64,000 nt of DNA, taken from contig NC_052355.1 in the NCBI RefSeq assembly GCF_009727055.1, forward strand, positions 49,729,460 through 49,793,459, in the 5' to 3' direction. The notes beneath the pieces were generated by a model. It was not told the origin of the DNA. It worked only from the letters and a program-made list of their open reading frames with translations, and did no database searches. This stretch comes from Benincasa hispida (lineage: Eukaryota > Streptophyta > Magnoliopsida > Cucurbitales > Cucurbitaceae). The translations under genes and the position numbers were made by a program. This document shows, in pieces, positions 45,311-57,519 of this stretch (its first letter is position 1; every line of letters starts with the position of its first letter).

Positions 45311-46204
45311 AAGAGATATTAAATTCTTTTCCATAGGTGGAGTATTTATAAAATGGGTACTTTCTTGAATTTCGGTAGCATTTTGTTGAAGATCGGTAAA
45401 AAAGCATTTTTGCTGATACCATACTTATTGATTGGCTGATATTGATTTGCTATTATTTGGTATCAGTATTCATTTTCAACAACTAGTGTTTATTTTATAA
45501 TATTTGATATTTTGGTATCTCGATTAGTTATTTCTTTACTTAAATGATTTTATCTTATTGGTTCTTATTGATTTTTTATTAAAAGGAGAATGCTTGATTT
45601 TAGGGGAAGTTATACACATTTATATCTTTTTATATATGAATTTCATGTTTGAATGAAATTGATTTCCTTATTCCTTTATTGTTATGTGTCCCTCTTATGC
45701 ATATTGTTTATTCTTCAAGGGGGAGTTATTGTATTTTGAGTAAAATTATATTTTAAAAGTTTATTTGATATTTCTACCCGAGTTGATTTATGTGTTAAAT
45801 GTCTTTTTGTCCCTTATTAATGGGAAATGTTCAATTGATTTTAAAAAGGGGAGAAAATTGTTAAATTGGTCTTAAATTTATATGACGCCTCTTGAAGTTA
45901 TAGTGTTGTTGCTTATTTGTAGAAAGCATGCCGATAGAAAAAGAAATGAAAAATTATGTGTAATGATTTTAGGATAAACATTAATGTCACTATGTTATTT
46001 TTATTGTCATTTTTTTTATTGATTCCAATAGAGGGAGTAATAATAAGAAAAATGAAAACATGTTGTTATTAAAACAATTCATTGTTTAAAGTTGATTGAA
46101 ATTATGTATATGTGTTGTTTGTGATTCAAGTTCATATTTCATATCACACTACTTTGGATTTCATTTTTCTTGTGTTATTTGTCATCATAAAAAAAAAGGA
46201 AGAT
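45012..46204 (+). other. Internal region of the non-autonomous element
   Basis: It begins ATTGGTATCAGAGCGAGG, a primer-binding site for initiator tRNA-Met (45013-45023), and ends AAAAAAAAAGGAAGAT (about 46188-46203), a polypurine tract. In between is AT-rich non-coding sequence with a 35-bp poly-T run near 45275-45309. No frame longer than about 60 codons is seen. Confidence 0.85.
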
Positions 46205-47512
46205 TGTTGGTTTTTTGGCCCTTAATATCAAATTAATCAATTTTAATTAATTAATGTTTTGATAATAATAAACCTGCTTTTATTTATCAACAATTGAGTG
46301 CTTTGAAGTATCCATTGCATAGAGTACAGAACAACGAATTTGAATCAATCGAATCTCAAACGAAGAAGATATGACCGAAACAATCTTAAAGGAAAAATCC
46401 CGATGACGTGATATAATTGGAGTAATGAAGGAGTGACACATGATGATATTTTGATTTTTGGATTGGTTTTAAAAAGAAAATGAATTTAATATTATAGTAT
46501 ATTTGTGTCTAACGGCTACTTTTGGACACATGTGAGATTTTGTTTTTTGTTGGATTTTTTTTAAAAAAAAAGAATTTAAAATGAAAAAAAATTAATATTA
46601 TATTTCATTTGTGTCTAGCAGCTAGTTTAGTTTAAAATCTCTACCATTGATTTTTCTTTTCCAAGATCCAATGGTCCAAATTAAATGTGGTTTTCAACAA
46701 TTTTTTCTCTCTATTTAAACTCATCTTCTTCTCCAAACCATAAGAACAATTTTTATTATTTTCAATCCTCCATAACTCATTAAGCCACCATTGTTGCTCT
46801 CTCTCCAATCTTCAATTTTCTTCCTGAGAGAGATATTTTATGTTGTGAGGATTGATTCATTGAGTGCTAAATTTGTAAATCTACTCTTTTAAAGAGTTTG
46901 TCGAGTGTGCTATTTATTTTTCTAAACTATTGTAAAGGTTGCTCTTGATCCCAGAAAAAAAATCGTTATAACATTTTGATCCTCAACCGTGGAAATGATC
47001 AAATTTGTTCTTGCGTCTGAAAAAAGAGCATTGTATAGTTCGATTCTAAGCCATGAAAAGAGTCAAGATCGGAGTGACATACCAAAGAGGAGCTTGGGAA
47101 GTGGACGTAGGTCAGATTATGCCGAACCACTATAAAAATTTTGAGTATTAATTTCTCTATCCTTCACCTACTTTAAGTTTACAATTAATGTATTATTATA
47201 GTTTATTACATGAAATTAATTGCAATATTTGTTCTTGAAGTTAATTGCTCATATTTGTCTATTTTGATTGGTAGTTCTTAAATTTTTACATTCTCATCAA
47301 ATTTGTTATTAGAATCAAATTGGGTGCTTTAAGGTAATATTATTAACTTCTTGATTATTTTGAGTTGAATTTATTTGCATGAATTTATTGTTTAAATTAC
47401 TTGTTAACAAAAGTTTGTTAATTTATTTAATTGGGCCTATATTAGGAAAAAGTTTTAATTGGTTTTAAATTAACCTTATTCAGCCCTCTAGGGTTGCCAT
47501 ACCGATCCTACA
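46205..47512 (+). repeat. 3' LTR of the non-autonomous element
   Basis: It runs from TGTTGGTTTTTTGGCCC to CCGATCCTACA. It follows the polypurine tract and precedes the ACAGT duplication. Confidence 0.9.
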
Positions 47513-47618
47513 ACAGTTGGTATCTTTGGCCAAAGGCTAGACATCAATGTTGTGCTAGGTATCTTGCCCACCACATTTGTGAAATTATTTTGTCATATTC
47601 TAATTGTGAGTATATGTT

Positions 47619-48480
47619 TTGTTGTTTATTGTTTCAGTTGGTCTTACTCAAATATCTGGAAATGTGAGTTTAATCCCTAAGTTGAATGGATCGAATTTCA
47701 AGATTTGGAAGGAAAGCCTGGAGATACTTCTCGAGTGTATGAATCTGGACCTTGCATTGAGAATTGATAAACCTACTTCTACCGAGGAACAGTTGAATAC
47801 TACTAATATAGAGAAGTAGAAACGATTAAATTGCATGTATTTGATGATCATTAGGTACTTTATTCCGGAGTTTTTTCGGGCTCTATCACAGAAATTGAAA
47901 ATGCCAATAAGTTCCTTACTCAAATTGAGAAATATTTTGCTAAAAATGAAAAAGGGGAAGCAAGTAATCTTTTGACTTCTTTAATTTCCATGAGGTATAA
48001 AGGCAATGGGAACATAAGGTATGGAAATGTCCAATCTCGCAGGTAAATTAAAGGCACATGATATAGAGATAAATAAAATTTTTCTCATACATTTGATACT
48101 TATCTTTTTTCCTGTGAAATTCACTCAGTTTAAGATAAGCTATAATACTCAAAAGAAGAAATTGAGTATTAATGAGCTTATCCCACAATGTGGCAAGAAG
48201 AGGATGGGATTAAGAGAAAGGATAGAAAGTGCTCTTTTGGCAACTAACGTTCATGATAAGAAGAAAAGGAAACCTACGAATGATGCAGAAGGGACATCTT
48301 AGTAGAATAAGAGAAAGAAATAGATAACTGAAAATCCTTGTTTTTTCTACAAAAAGGAAGGTCACTTCAAGAAATATTGTCCCAAGTATACCAAGTGGCA
48401 TGTAAAGAATGGTAAACTTCTTACTCCGGTTTGTTCTGAAGTTAATTTAGCTTCTGTACCTACAGATACTTGATGGATAG
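47619..48480 (+). pseudogene. Copia C gag and protease start
   Basis: The frame starts near 47619 and reads SLIPKLNGSNFKIWKESLEI, the LNGxNFxxW capsid motif of copia gag. A stop occurs at 47817. Later pieces give KFTQFKISYNTQKKKLSINE and a Lys-rich stretch. A degenerate zinc knuckle follows, CFFYKKEGHFKKYC, with the second Cys replaced by Tyr, so zinc binding would fail. The protease start WIDYGATTHIS (near 48475) has Tyr where the D-S-G active site needs Ser. These changes add to the frameshifts. Confidence 0.82.
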
Positions 48481-49745
48481 ATTATGGTGCTACTACTCAC
48501 ATAAGTATATCAATGTAGGATTGCCTATGGAGCCAGTTGCCAAATGATGCTAAAAGATTCATAGTAGATCCGGTTGAAGCTATTGGGAGTTTTAGATTAC
48601 ATTTAAAAACTGGTTGTTATTTGGATTTAAATTAGTTTTATTGTACCGTCATTTAGATGGAATTTAGTTTGTATGTCCAGTTTGGATAAATTTGGTTTTT
48701 CTTGTTCTTTTGGAAATAATAAAGTTTGTCTTTTTCAAGATTCCAAGCTTATTGGTATCGATTCTTTAATTGATAATCTATATATGCTTGATTCTTTTGC
48801 TTCATATAACAAGATCTTGTATATCTAATTCATGTGGTAAAAAGCGTAAACTAAATGAGAATTCTGCTATGTTATGGCACAAGCGTTTAGGTCACATCTC
48901 TAGAAAGAGAACTCAAAGACTTGTGTCAGATGGCATTGTCGATTCCCTTGATTTAAGTAACTTTGACATTTATATAGAATAACATATGCTTAGACGTCTT
49001 AAAACTAATACATATAGACATTTGTGGTCCATTCCCTATGGGTTCTTGGAATGGTCAACAATATTTTATTATGTTCATAAACGACTATTCAAGATATGGG
49101 TACCTATATTTAATTCATGAGAAGCCTTAATCTTTGGACGTTTTCAAGTCTTTCAACACTGAAGTTGAATTTCCACTTGGAAAAAAATTAAGACAGTCAA
49201 ATCTGATCGTGGTGGTGAATATTACGGTAGATATGATAGATTAGGTGAACAATGTCCAGGCCCTTTGCCAAATACCTAGAGCAATGTGGAATTGTCTCGC
49301 AATACACTATGTCGAGCAAACCCAACATGAATGGTGTGGCAAAAAGGGAAGTAGAACACTTAAGGATATGGTAAGAAGTATGATTATTCATTATATAATT
49401 ATTCATTCTTCTCTACCAAAATCCCTCTGAAGTGAGGCACTAAAGATTGCAGCATATATCCTTAACAGGGTACCTAATAAAGCAAGCTAAAACCTCTTAT
49501 GAGTTGTGGACAGGAAAGAAACCTAGTATTAGGCATCTTCACATCTAGGGTGTCCAGTTGAGGTTGGGTCTTATAGGCCTAATGAAAGAAAATTGGACTC
49601 AAGAACTATAAGCTGCTATTTTATTGGGTATTTTGAGTGCTCTCGGAGTTTCAAGTTTTATGATCCCACTTTTATATTATTGTTTGAGACGGAAAATGCT
49701 AAATTCCTTGAGGATGCTGAGTTTGGGGGGAAGATAACATAAGGA
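48481..49745 (+). pseudogene. Copia C integrase remnant
   Basis: LWHKRLGHISRKRTQRLVSD (48770-48982) is the HxxxxH zinc-binding start of copia integrase. Shifted frames give DICGPFPMGSWNGQQYFIMF, INDYSRYGYLYLIHEKP (first catalytic Asp region), KSDRGGEYYGRYD-like residues near 49195-49225, NPTMNG-like words near 49320, and AAYILNRVPNKAS at 49448-49485. Numerous stops. Confidence 0.8.
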
Positions 49746-51015
49746 AAGTTATTTTTGAAGAGCAATTAGTTTCTTTTTCTAATGTGGTTATAAATGATTT
49801 TCAGGCTCCAATTCCTGACTTAACCATTGAACCAATTATAGAACAAGACAATATTGAAGTCCCCATTATTGAACCTGAAGTTCAAATTCAACAACTTCAA
49901 GAAGTGCCATTAAGGAGATCCACAAGAAAAAGAAGAAGTAAAATTCCAGATAATTATATTGTATTTCTTCAAGAACATCTGGATGATATGGGCGTAAGGG
50001 AAGATGATCTAATCTACTTTCAATAAACTCTACAAAGTTTTAACTCTCAAAAGTAGATAAATGCTATGGAAGAGGAAATAAAATTTATGAAATAAAATGA
50101 CGTTTGAGAACTTGTCGAATTTCCTTCTGGAGTGAAACCCATAGATTGTAAATGGATATTAAAACCAAAAGAGATTCGCACGACAATATCGAAAGATGTA
50201 AAGCTCGTCGTGTTGCAAAAAGTTTACTTAAAAGGAAGACATTGATTACAAAGAGATTTTCTCTCCATTTTCATCGAAAGACTTTTTCAGAGTAATCATG
50301 GCATTGGTAGTTCACTTTGATTTAAAGCTACACCAGATAGATGTAACAACTATGATTCTCAATGGAGACGTTGATGAGACGATTTATATGGTGCAACCAT
50401 AAAACTTTGTATCTACTAATTCAAAGTCTATGATGTGCAAATTGAAGAAATCAATCTATGATCTCCAGCAAGCCTCTCGTTAGTGGTATCACAAATTCCA
50501 TGAAGTAATAACCTCCTTTAGTTTCAAGGTAAATATAGTGAAAATTGTGTATGTCACAAGTTTTGTGGGAGTAAATCAATCTTTTAGTGTTATATGTCGA
50601 TGATATACTCATAGCAAGTAATGATGTAGGTTTATTGTATGACACTAAGAGGTTTCTCAAAAAGAATTTTGAGATGAAGGATCATGATAATGCTTCTTTT
50701 GTATTAGGAATTGAAATACTACGAAATCATTCTCAAGGTATTTTGAGATTATCACAAGTGAACTATATTGAAAATATTTTGAGTAGATTTGACACGAAAA
50801 ATTGTGCACTAAGAGATACCCCTGTCACTAAAGGTGGTCAATTTCATTTAGATCAATGCCCCAAAACTGTACTCGAGACTATAAAGATGCAGAATATTCC
50901 TTATGCATCGGTTGTTGGAAGTCTAATGTACACTCAAGTATGTACATGTCCAGATATTGCATTCATAGTTGGAGTGTTAGGCAGATACTTGAGCAACCTG
51001 AGGATGGATTATTGA
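49746..51015 (+). pseudogene. Copia C reverse transcriptase remnant
   Basis: A linker with PLRRSTRKRRSKIPDNYIVF (49784-50026) leads to EEEIKFMK and PIDCKWILKPK. After broken sequence the best frame (50587-51015) reads MLYVDDILIASNDVGLLYDT with the YVDD catalytic pair, then RFLKKNFEMKD, LGIEILRNHSQGILRLSQ and IPYASVVGSLMYTQVCTCPD. This frame is intact for 142 codons. Upstream frames contain stops. Confidence 0.87.
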
Positions 51016-51322
51016 AAAACAGTCAAATGGGTTATGAAGTATTCACAAAGAACAAAAGATTATATGCTCACTTATCGAAGATTAGAAGTTTTAGAGATCA
51101 TTGGGTATTCTGATTCTGATAATGCTGGATGTCAAGACATTTTGCGATCCACTTCAAGCTATATCTTCATGTTGGCGGAGGAGTTGTATCCTGGAAAAGT
51201 GTTAAACAAATACTTATGGCTTCTTTTACCATAGTTGCGGAGTTTATAGCATGTTATGAGGCGTCCAATCATGGAATATGGTTGCGAAATTTTGTCACTG
51301 GGCTGATAATAGTGGTTGGCAT
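51016..51322 (+). pseudogene. Copia C RNase H, first part
   Basis: In 51034-51371, LEVLEIIGYSDSDNAGCQDI carries the first active-site Asp and is followed by STSSYIFMLAE. A shifted frame gives EFIACYEASNHGIWLRNFVT. It breaks at the AGAAA target copy (51323-51327) of the inserted LTR. Confidence 0.82.
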
Positions 51323-51327
51323 AGAAA

Positions 51328-54300
51328 TGAAGGGAAACCATCGAATATTTTTGTGCGGGAGTGGGGATTGATCCCATTTTTCGTTTTCACAGAATTTTAG
51401 AAATATAGAATAAAAGACAGAAAGATTATGCATTATATCTAAAAATTATAGCATGCATTTGAGGGAAAAGGGAAGAAATATACATTACCTTTGAAGAACA
51501 CTTCTTCACGTTTCCCTCGATCTAGATCGCCATCTCTTCTCCGATCAGGACATCACGATAGTTGGAACCTTTTGTATTCTCTAGAGTTGAGAATTGACAG
51601 GAGTTGTGGGTTCTACTCTAGATTTAGAAGAGGGAGGCGAGGTTGAGAGGGAGAAGAAGAAGCTTTCTTCTCTGTGTATTTTTGGGAGAGAAACTGAGAG
51701 AGTTTTTTCAGTTTCTCAAATGGTGGAAGAAGACAACTAAACTCCCAATCCCACACTGCACATTTTTCCTGAGAGAATTAGAGGGAGAGAGTAACTCCCT
51801 CCCTTTAATTAAATTAAATATAAAATTAATTTAACTAAAATAATATATATATATAATAACCACCATATTATATATATACTATATGTTATATCAAATACAA
51901 TATAACCTATAGTTTTATTATCTCTCAACAATGCATAGTATTTAATATAAATCATATTTATTCTAAAATCAATTAAATGAATCTCATCCATATAATTAAC
52001 ATTCGAATCATATTCAAATATTTAATTCATCTTAACTATTTATGGTATTTAATATAAATCATATTTATATTAAATTTCATTATATGAATCTCATTCATAT
52101 AATTAGTATTTGAATCATATTTAAATTCCTCTCAAAATATTTTATATTATAATATATCAAATACATATATTAATTAAATCACATATAAATAATTTAATTA
52201 ATTATATCATATATAATTAATTCCCTCAATTATTTTGAACATTTCAAAATTTCAAATTAATCCAAAATTAGTTCTCAATTAAATCCCTATTGAGCTACAA
52301 TAACACCTTATGGACGTGTAGATTGAAGTTCCAATGGTATTTGGACAATTAATTAAATTACCCAACTTCCATTAACTGTCGGTCACACCGATAGTTGCAC
52401 TCTTCGCACTACATATATATTTCTATGTCAATTGGATATAACCAATCAATAGTGTGATAACCATTCACAAATTGCTCATAAGTACAGTTGAGCCAAAATT
52501 ACCGTTTTGCCGTTATAGTTAGATTTAGATCCTTAAGTACCACTGATTCCACTAATGAACAATAAGTCATAGTCCAACTATGACCAAGTCCCTCTCGAAC
52601 CAAGAGAGAATGTGGCCACATTGTTTTAAGCCCCAGATTCAGCCTTTAAAGGAAAAATTTATTTACTTACCCTAACATTAGGGAATTAGTGAATTTTGTT
52701 TTGTGTAGTTGTGTTCCAAACTCTGTAATCAGACGAATCCCCAAAATGATAGGCTTATTGAGTTGGCAATCTGGTCACTCTCACCCATACAAATCAAAGG
52801 AACACCTTCATGAGTAGGAATTCACAACTCATTCAGGATTCAGGTCATGTCACCTATGGTCATCCTAGTGAAATGTAAGTCTCTATTATTAACGGCGTTA
52901 TATAATGAGACTAACCATTTCATGGTCCGGTCTTATACAAACTCTTTGTATAGGACACCCCCGCTCACATGTCTCCACATGAATTATCAGGATCAGATCA
53001 TTTGTAGTACTTAACACTTATAACATCTACAAAGCAGGTCGTATTCGTAGTGTCACAATTACCAAGCCTTATCCATCTACTATAGACCGTTTAAGTTATC
53101 ATTTAAACAAGATCCACCTGTATGTCTCTACATACTTGTTTAAATTACATAAAATAATCTAGGATCTTAGCTTATTAGATTGAGTGTATGTGATAACTGA
53201 CATATGCCAGTTATTATAAGCCTTTTATTTAGAATTATAAGGGCTAACAAGTAGAAAACGCGGTGATAATACTTAGAATTTGTGAAAAATTGAGTTTTGC
53301 GTCGATTAGCACCTAAATCCTTACTGACCCCAATATTATACGTTACTTCATGCCAAAGTGTCTATTTTTGTAGCTATCGCAGAAATCAAACGCATGCGTT
53401 GGAAATAAGCAATCGCAGACAAACGCATGCGCTGAAGCCAGGCAATCGCAAAGACAAACGCATGCGCTGAAAGTTGGATCGCATGCATCCATCGTATGGA
53501 AGTTGCGGTGATCGAATGCGCTCATCGCATGAAAGTTGCGGTGATTAATTGGAAATTGCGGCCACGGAGTGACAACCATAATAAAAGAATGATCGCAAGA
53601 TGGGTAGAACGCGTTGATACTTCAGCTGAATCAAGCTCAAACGCATACCTTGGGAGTATCAACAAGATAAGAGGATGTGACATTGCCCATACCGCGACAA
53701 AGGCAGTAGTGAGACATAACGTAATCATGATAGCTGTCGGCGTTTAAACTCTATAAATAGCCCTTTGGACGTTTATTTCAAGACATCTGAACTTCTGTCT
53801 CAAGGAAGAGGTTTGCGATCACAGATGAGAGCTTGAGCAAGATTTTCAGTGAGAATTCTTCACCTCCCCGAACCAGACCGAGTGACGATCGGAGCTTTCG
53901 CCAGAGATAAAGCTCGAGAGAGACATCTCCACCATTCAGCCATGGCACCACCAACAGCCTTGACGCAGAGTTCTTCATTTCTCTTATAATCTCTGTATTG
54001 TATTACATTTTAGCTTAAGTTATTAAGCCATTTTTGTAATCAATGCATATCTTGATTCCTTCATTATCGTCTTCTTCCTCATCTTTATCTCTATCATTGT
54101 TTATCTTCAGCATTTATTTATCAAAGGCGATCACATACTTAATCGTGTAGCCTAGAGATAGGACGCATGTAGCAACCCACCAAGAGGTGTGCATTGTGGG
54201 AGTATAGTGAGCTAATCCTCTTTGCTTGGTGAAAGGCTGTAGCAATGCTTGTCTATAGGATGTTGCAATGTTTGTCTATAAGTTAAATAGTCGCGTCTAA

Positions 54301-54984
54301 CTGCCTGAGAAGGTAAGAGATGGAACGCACAAAAGCAAAGTATGCATTGTTTCTAGAGATAGGCACAATCTTATGCTCGATGCAACCATGCACTATAGAG
54401 ATATAGTCATGCGGCTGACCACCGAGAGGTGTGCGATGCATTAGTGTGACAAGCTGGGATTACTCGGGCGATTTAAGATAATAAACATTACTATGCTTTA
54501 ATGGTTGTTGTGCATCTACCTATTCTCATCGCAAGTCTTCTACTGCTCAAGCTGTTTAGTTAGGAGTAGGAGTAGTGTGTAAATCCATTAAACTTCTTCT
54601 TTTTATTTTTATTTATCACCTCAAACGCATTGCTTCACAAGCATTATTGAGTGAAAAATTCCTGTGTTCGACCTCGGATTACTCGAGAAACTTGCGTTCG
54701 CATTATACTTGGCGCGAGCGTAAGAAAACTTATGATAGGAATGCGTGGTCATTGCATACTAGATTAACACATTTTCATTCCGACGTATGACCTCAGACGC
54801 ATGGGCGTAAACGCATAGCTTAAGCCATGTCTAACGCATGATTGCATGTAAAACCCCATCCGTCCCTAAATTTTCCTTCCAACAGTATGCTCATAAAATA
54901 ACAATTATTTTATTAATAACAATTTGTTTATACAATGTTTACAAACTACAAGAATACAAGAGATTTAGGACATCAATCCCAACA
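51328..54984 (-). repeat. Copia B solo LTR in copia C RNase H
   Basis: On the minus strand it starts TGTTGGGATTGATGTCC and ends GATGGTTTCCCTTCA. The target duplication AGAAA is perfect (51323-51327 and 54985-54989). Without its own nested insertion (53191-54884 plus one GTATG copy) it is 1,958 bp. Removing it rejoins the RNase H codons GIE-R-PLK exactly in frame, which confirms the edges. Confidence 0.92.
53191..54884 (+). repeat. Solo LTR of GCG-rich family, copy 2
   Basis: It starts TGATAACTGACATATGCC and ends TTTTCCTTCCAACA, with perfect 5-bp duplication GTATG (53186-53190 and 54885-54889). A TATA-like CTATAAATAG at 53751-53760 fits the promoter of an LTR. It contains repeated CGCATGCG words and TGTTCGACCTCGG near 54665. 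No element genes are present, so it is best read as a solo LTR. Confidence 0.85.
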
Positions 54985-54989
54985 AGAAA

Positions 54990-55569
54990 GACCACTAAAA
55001 TTATTTTGTGATAATAAGTCTACAATAATGTATTCCAACAACAACAAAAGCAATATGAAGTCAAAGCATGTAGACGTGAAGTTTCTGGTTGTTAAAGATA
55101 GAGTTCAAAATGATCAAATTTCGATTAAACACATAGGAACAAACTCGGTGGCAGATTCATTGACTAAAGTTTTACCACCTAAAATTTTTCTTGAGCATGT
55201 TGCTCACATGTGTGTTAGTCATTTTTCTGATTCCATGGTTTAGTGGGAGTTTGTTATTGAGGACGTTCTTAAGAATGATCTCACAAGAATTTGGACCAGT
55301 TGGAAACAGACATGATCTACATCACTTCGTATGTAGTTTCCATGTTATCCATCCATACTTAATCTATGTCATTGAATGTATTGGAATTGGTGATCAAGGA
55401 CGGTTGAATTACAACAGTAGTGACTAAAGTTGCCTTGATTCCGTGCTAATATAGAAGATGGACCTGAACTAATGGGGAATTCTATTATGGAAATAACGTG
55501 TGTCTATGTGCGCTTAAGGTTTATGGGATTTAATTAATTACGTACATAGACATAGCCCAAGTGGGAGAT
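54990..55569 (+). pseudogene. Copia C RNase H end and polypurine tract
   Basis: Directly after the insertion the frame continues RPLKLFCDNKSTIMYSNNNK, SKHVDVKFLVVKDRVQNDQI and SVADSLTKVLPPKIFLEHVA, the end of copia RNase H with its ADxLTK motif. The reading frame closes at about 55243. Non-coding sequence follows to the purine tract AAGTGGGAGAT at about 55559-55569. Confidence 0.88.
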
Positions 55570-55582
55570 TGTTAGACGTATT
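55570..55582 (+). repeat. 3' LTR of copia C, first 13 bp
   Basis: TGTTAGACGTATT follows the polypurine tract and matches the start of the 5' LTR (TGTTATCGTATT). It breaks into the CACTA remnant. The LTR resumes at 60678 (ATTAAAATAATAATACG). Confidence 0.75.
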
Positions 55583-55599
55583 AATACTAGCAGGAGTTT

Positions 55600-56582
55600 G
55601 TCCATTTCTACCAGTAGATGTCAGTGCTGTAATTGTTGAATTGGCGATCTTTTTCAAAGAATTGACTGCAAAGACATTAAAAAGTTGAGACTTTGAATAA
55701 ACTACAAGAGTCGATTGTGATAATTCTTTGCAAGCTTGAGAGAATATTTCCTTTAGCATTCTTTGATATTATGGATCATCTAGTTGTTCATTTAACGAAG
55801 AAAGCCAAACTTGTTGGACCTGTCGGTTATAGATGGATGTATCCAATTGAGAGGTATGATTCTTTTTAGATTTTTAATTAATCATTAAAGAATGTTAATT
55901 GGTCAAACCACTTCATAACATACTTACATGTATAGAAGTTTGAGAACAATGAAACAATATGTAAGAAATAAAGCTCGTTCTAAAGGTTTAATTGCAGAAG
56001 TGTTTATAGCAAACGAATCATTGACATTTTGTTCAATGTATTTACATGGTATTGAAAAAAAAATCAATAAGACAGTTTGAAATGATGATACGATAGACTA
56101 TACTACATCGGAAATTATTGGACATCTACCTATATTTTCATAAAAAGCACGTCCAATCATTAGTTCACGTATGAAAGAATTATCAGGTGATGAATTACAA
56201 AAGGCTTATTGATATGTCTTAAACAATTGTGAAGTATTAGATCCATACATGAGGTGTGTACTTATGAGTACTCTAAACTTCATTACCTTTTGTTTTATTG
56301 ACTAATGATATTATATCATAGGGAACACGAGATTGAGCTAGAGAACGGAAATGTTCCTAATGTTGTTGAGATGCATGAAGCACACTTTGCAGATTGGTTT
56401 AAATATAAAGTATGTTCTTTGATAACAACCATAATTTTATAGTGACTGAGTTTTTAATCCTGTTTAGATGCAAACACAAATTCAGTCAACATCTAATGAA
56501 GTTTTGCGTGAGTTATGTGCACTTTCACGTGGCCTTGATATTCGAATTAGTCATATACTAGGTGTATTACCAATGGTGTGAG
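55600..56582 (+). pseudogene. CACTA-associated DUF4218 remnant
   Basis: Combined plus-strand frames read LPVDVSAVIVELAIFFKELT, MDHLVVHLTKKAKLVGPVGY, RWMYPIERYLRTMKQYVRNK and ARSKGLIAEVFIANESLTFC. After more sequence come REHEIELENGNVPNVVEMHE and AHFADWFKYK. These are the DUF4218 signatures that follow TNP2 transposase in plant CACTA elements. Introns keep GT..AG ends (55853-55935 and about 56252-56322). Internal stops occur in the first 100 bp and near 56080 and 56210. Confidence 0.85.
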
Positions 56583-57212
56583 ATTCAACTCAAAAGATTG
56601 AGATGATCGTTGCACAACTCAAAATAGTGGAGTTTGTGTTTTTGGAGGACATGATAGTGAAGGAGCCAACTACTATAGTATCCTGACTGAAGTGATTCAA
56701 TTAAATTATGTTGATAGGAAACAAGTAATTCTATTTTGGTGTGATTGGTATGATAAAAATCCCCAAAAAATGAATATGTGAAGATCATCATTTTACAAGC
56801 ATAGATACTCGATACTTTTGTATAAAAATGAATCATTTATTCTTGCATCTCAAGCACAACAAGTATTATGTGTTGATGATATTCAGTTAGGAAATGGTTA
56901 GAAAATAGAAATTTATGGGATCTGCCTAAAATATAAGTTAATGAACCCAAAGTAGATGTACATAAATGCATAGATAAAGTTGGATATTTTGAAATGCAAA
57001 CAATGCATAGAAGTGACGTAATCCCAACTTTAGTTTGTGAAAGTAGTGATTTGATTGAGATAATTTTAGATTTTGATGAACAAATGGAAGACGTATTAGA
57101 AGATGATGAGAATGAAGATGGTGAGGAAGATGAATAAGTTGATGAAGATGAGGATGATGGAGATGATGAAGACGAGGAAGTTGAGGAAGACGATGAAGAA
57201 GAACGACAATAG
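56583..57212 (+). pseudogene. CACTA-associated DUF4216 and acidic tail
   Basis: The plus strand gives KIVEFVFLEDMIVKEPTTIV, VILFWCDWYDKNPQK, then NESFILASQAQQVLCVDDIQ, the DUF4216 motifs VILFxCDWYD and FILASQAxQVxYxxD. A run of Asp/Glu-rich codons follows (about 57060-57210). Several stops interrupt it. The opposite strand of the acidic run reads as a long Ser-rich frame, which is a shadow. Confidence 0.82.
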
Positions 57213-57312
57213 ATTTGATGTGTGTGCATAGTTACTATATTGAATATTTTTATCTTCATTTTTATAATTAAATTTTATGTCTAAAATATAATTTTATGTT
57301 CTACAGGAAAAG

Positions 57313-57514
57313 ATGTCATCAGATAATGAAGAAAACATTGTAGACATGAGTAATACACCCACTAATAACCAAGCCTGTGGTGAGGAGTTGGATTGCATCA
57401 TGCGATTAAGACCAGTGGAGGAACACTTCGTATCTCATGAGATCCAAACCCTAGGAAATTAGTTGGAAAAATTGCAAATATGTTTAGTACTAAGATTGGT
57501 ACAATAGTGAAGCG
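57313..57514 (+). pseudogene. CACTA second gene, first fragment
   Basis: MSSDNEENIVDMSNTPTNNQ starts after an AAAAG leader and runs on to EEHFVSHEIQTLGN before a stop. It may be the start of the second gene of a CACTA element (tnpA/transposase_24-like), but no domain is firmly recognised. It is cut at about 57514 by a solo LTR. Confidence 0.45.
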
Positions 57515-57519
57515 GGTTA

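Larger units (their letters stand above)
43671..47512 (+). mobile_element. Non-autonomous long-LTR retrotransposon
   Basis: This is a complete LTR-internal-LTR structure with a perfect 5-bp target duplication ACAGT (43666-43670 and 47513-47517). LTRs are 1,341 bp and 1,308 bp. The 1.19-kb interior has a primer-binding site and a polypurine tract but no gag or pol reading frame. It must have moved with proteins made by another element. It sits in the leader of copia C and is therefore younger than it. Confidence 0.9.

Noticed and set aside
56837..57259. 140-codon minus-strand Ser-rich frame
   Set aside because: It is the antisense of the Asp/Glu-rich tail of the CACTA gene.
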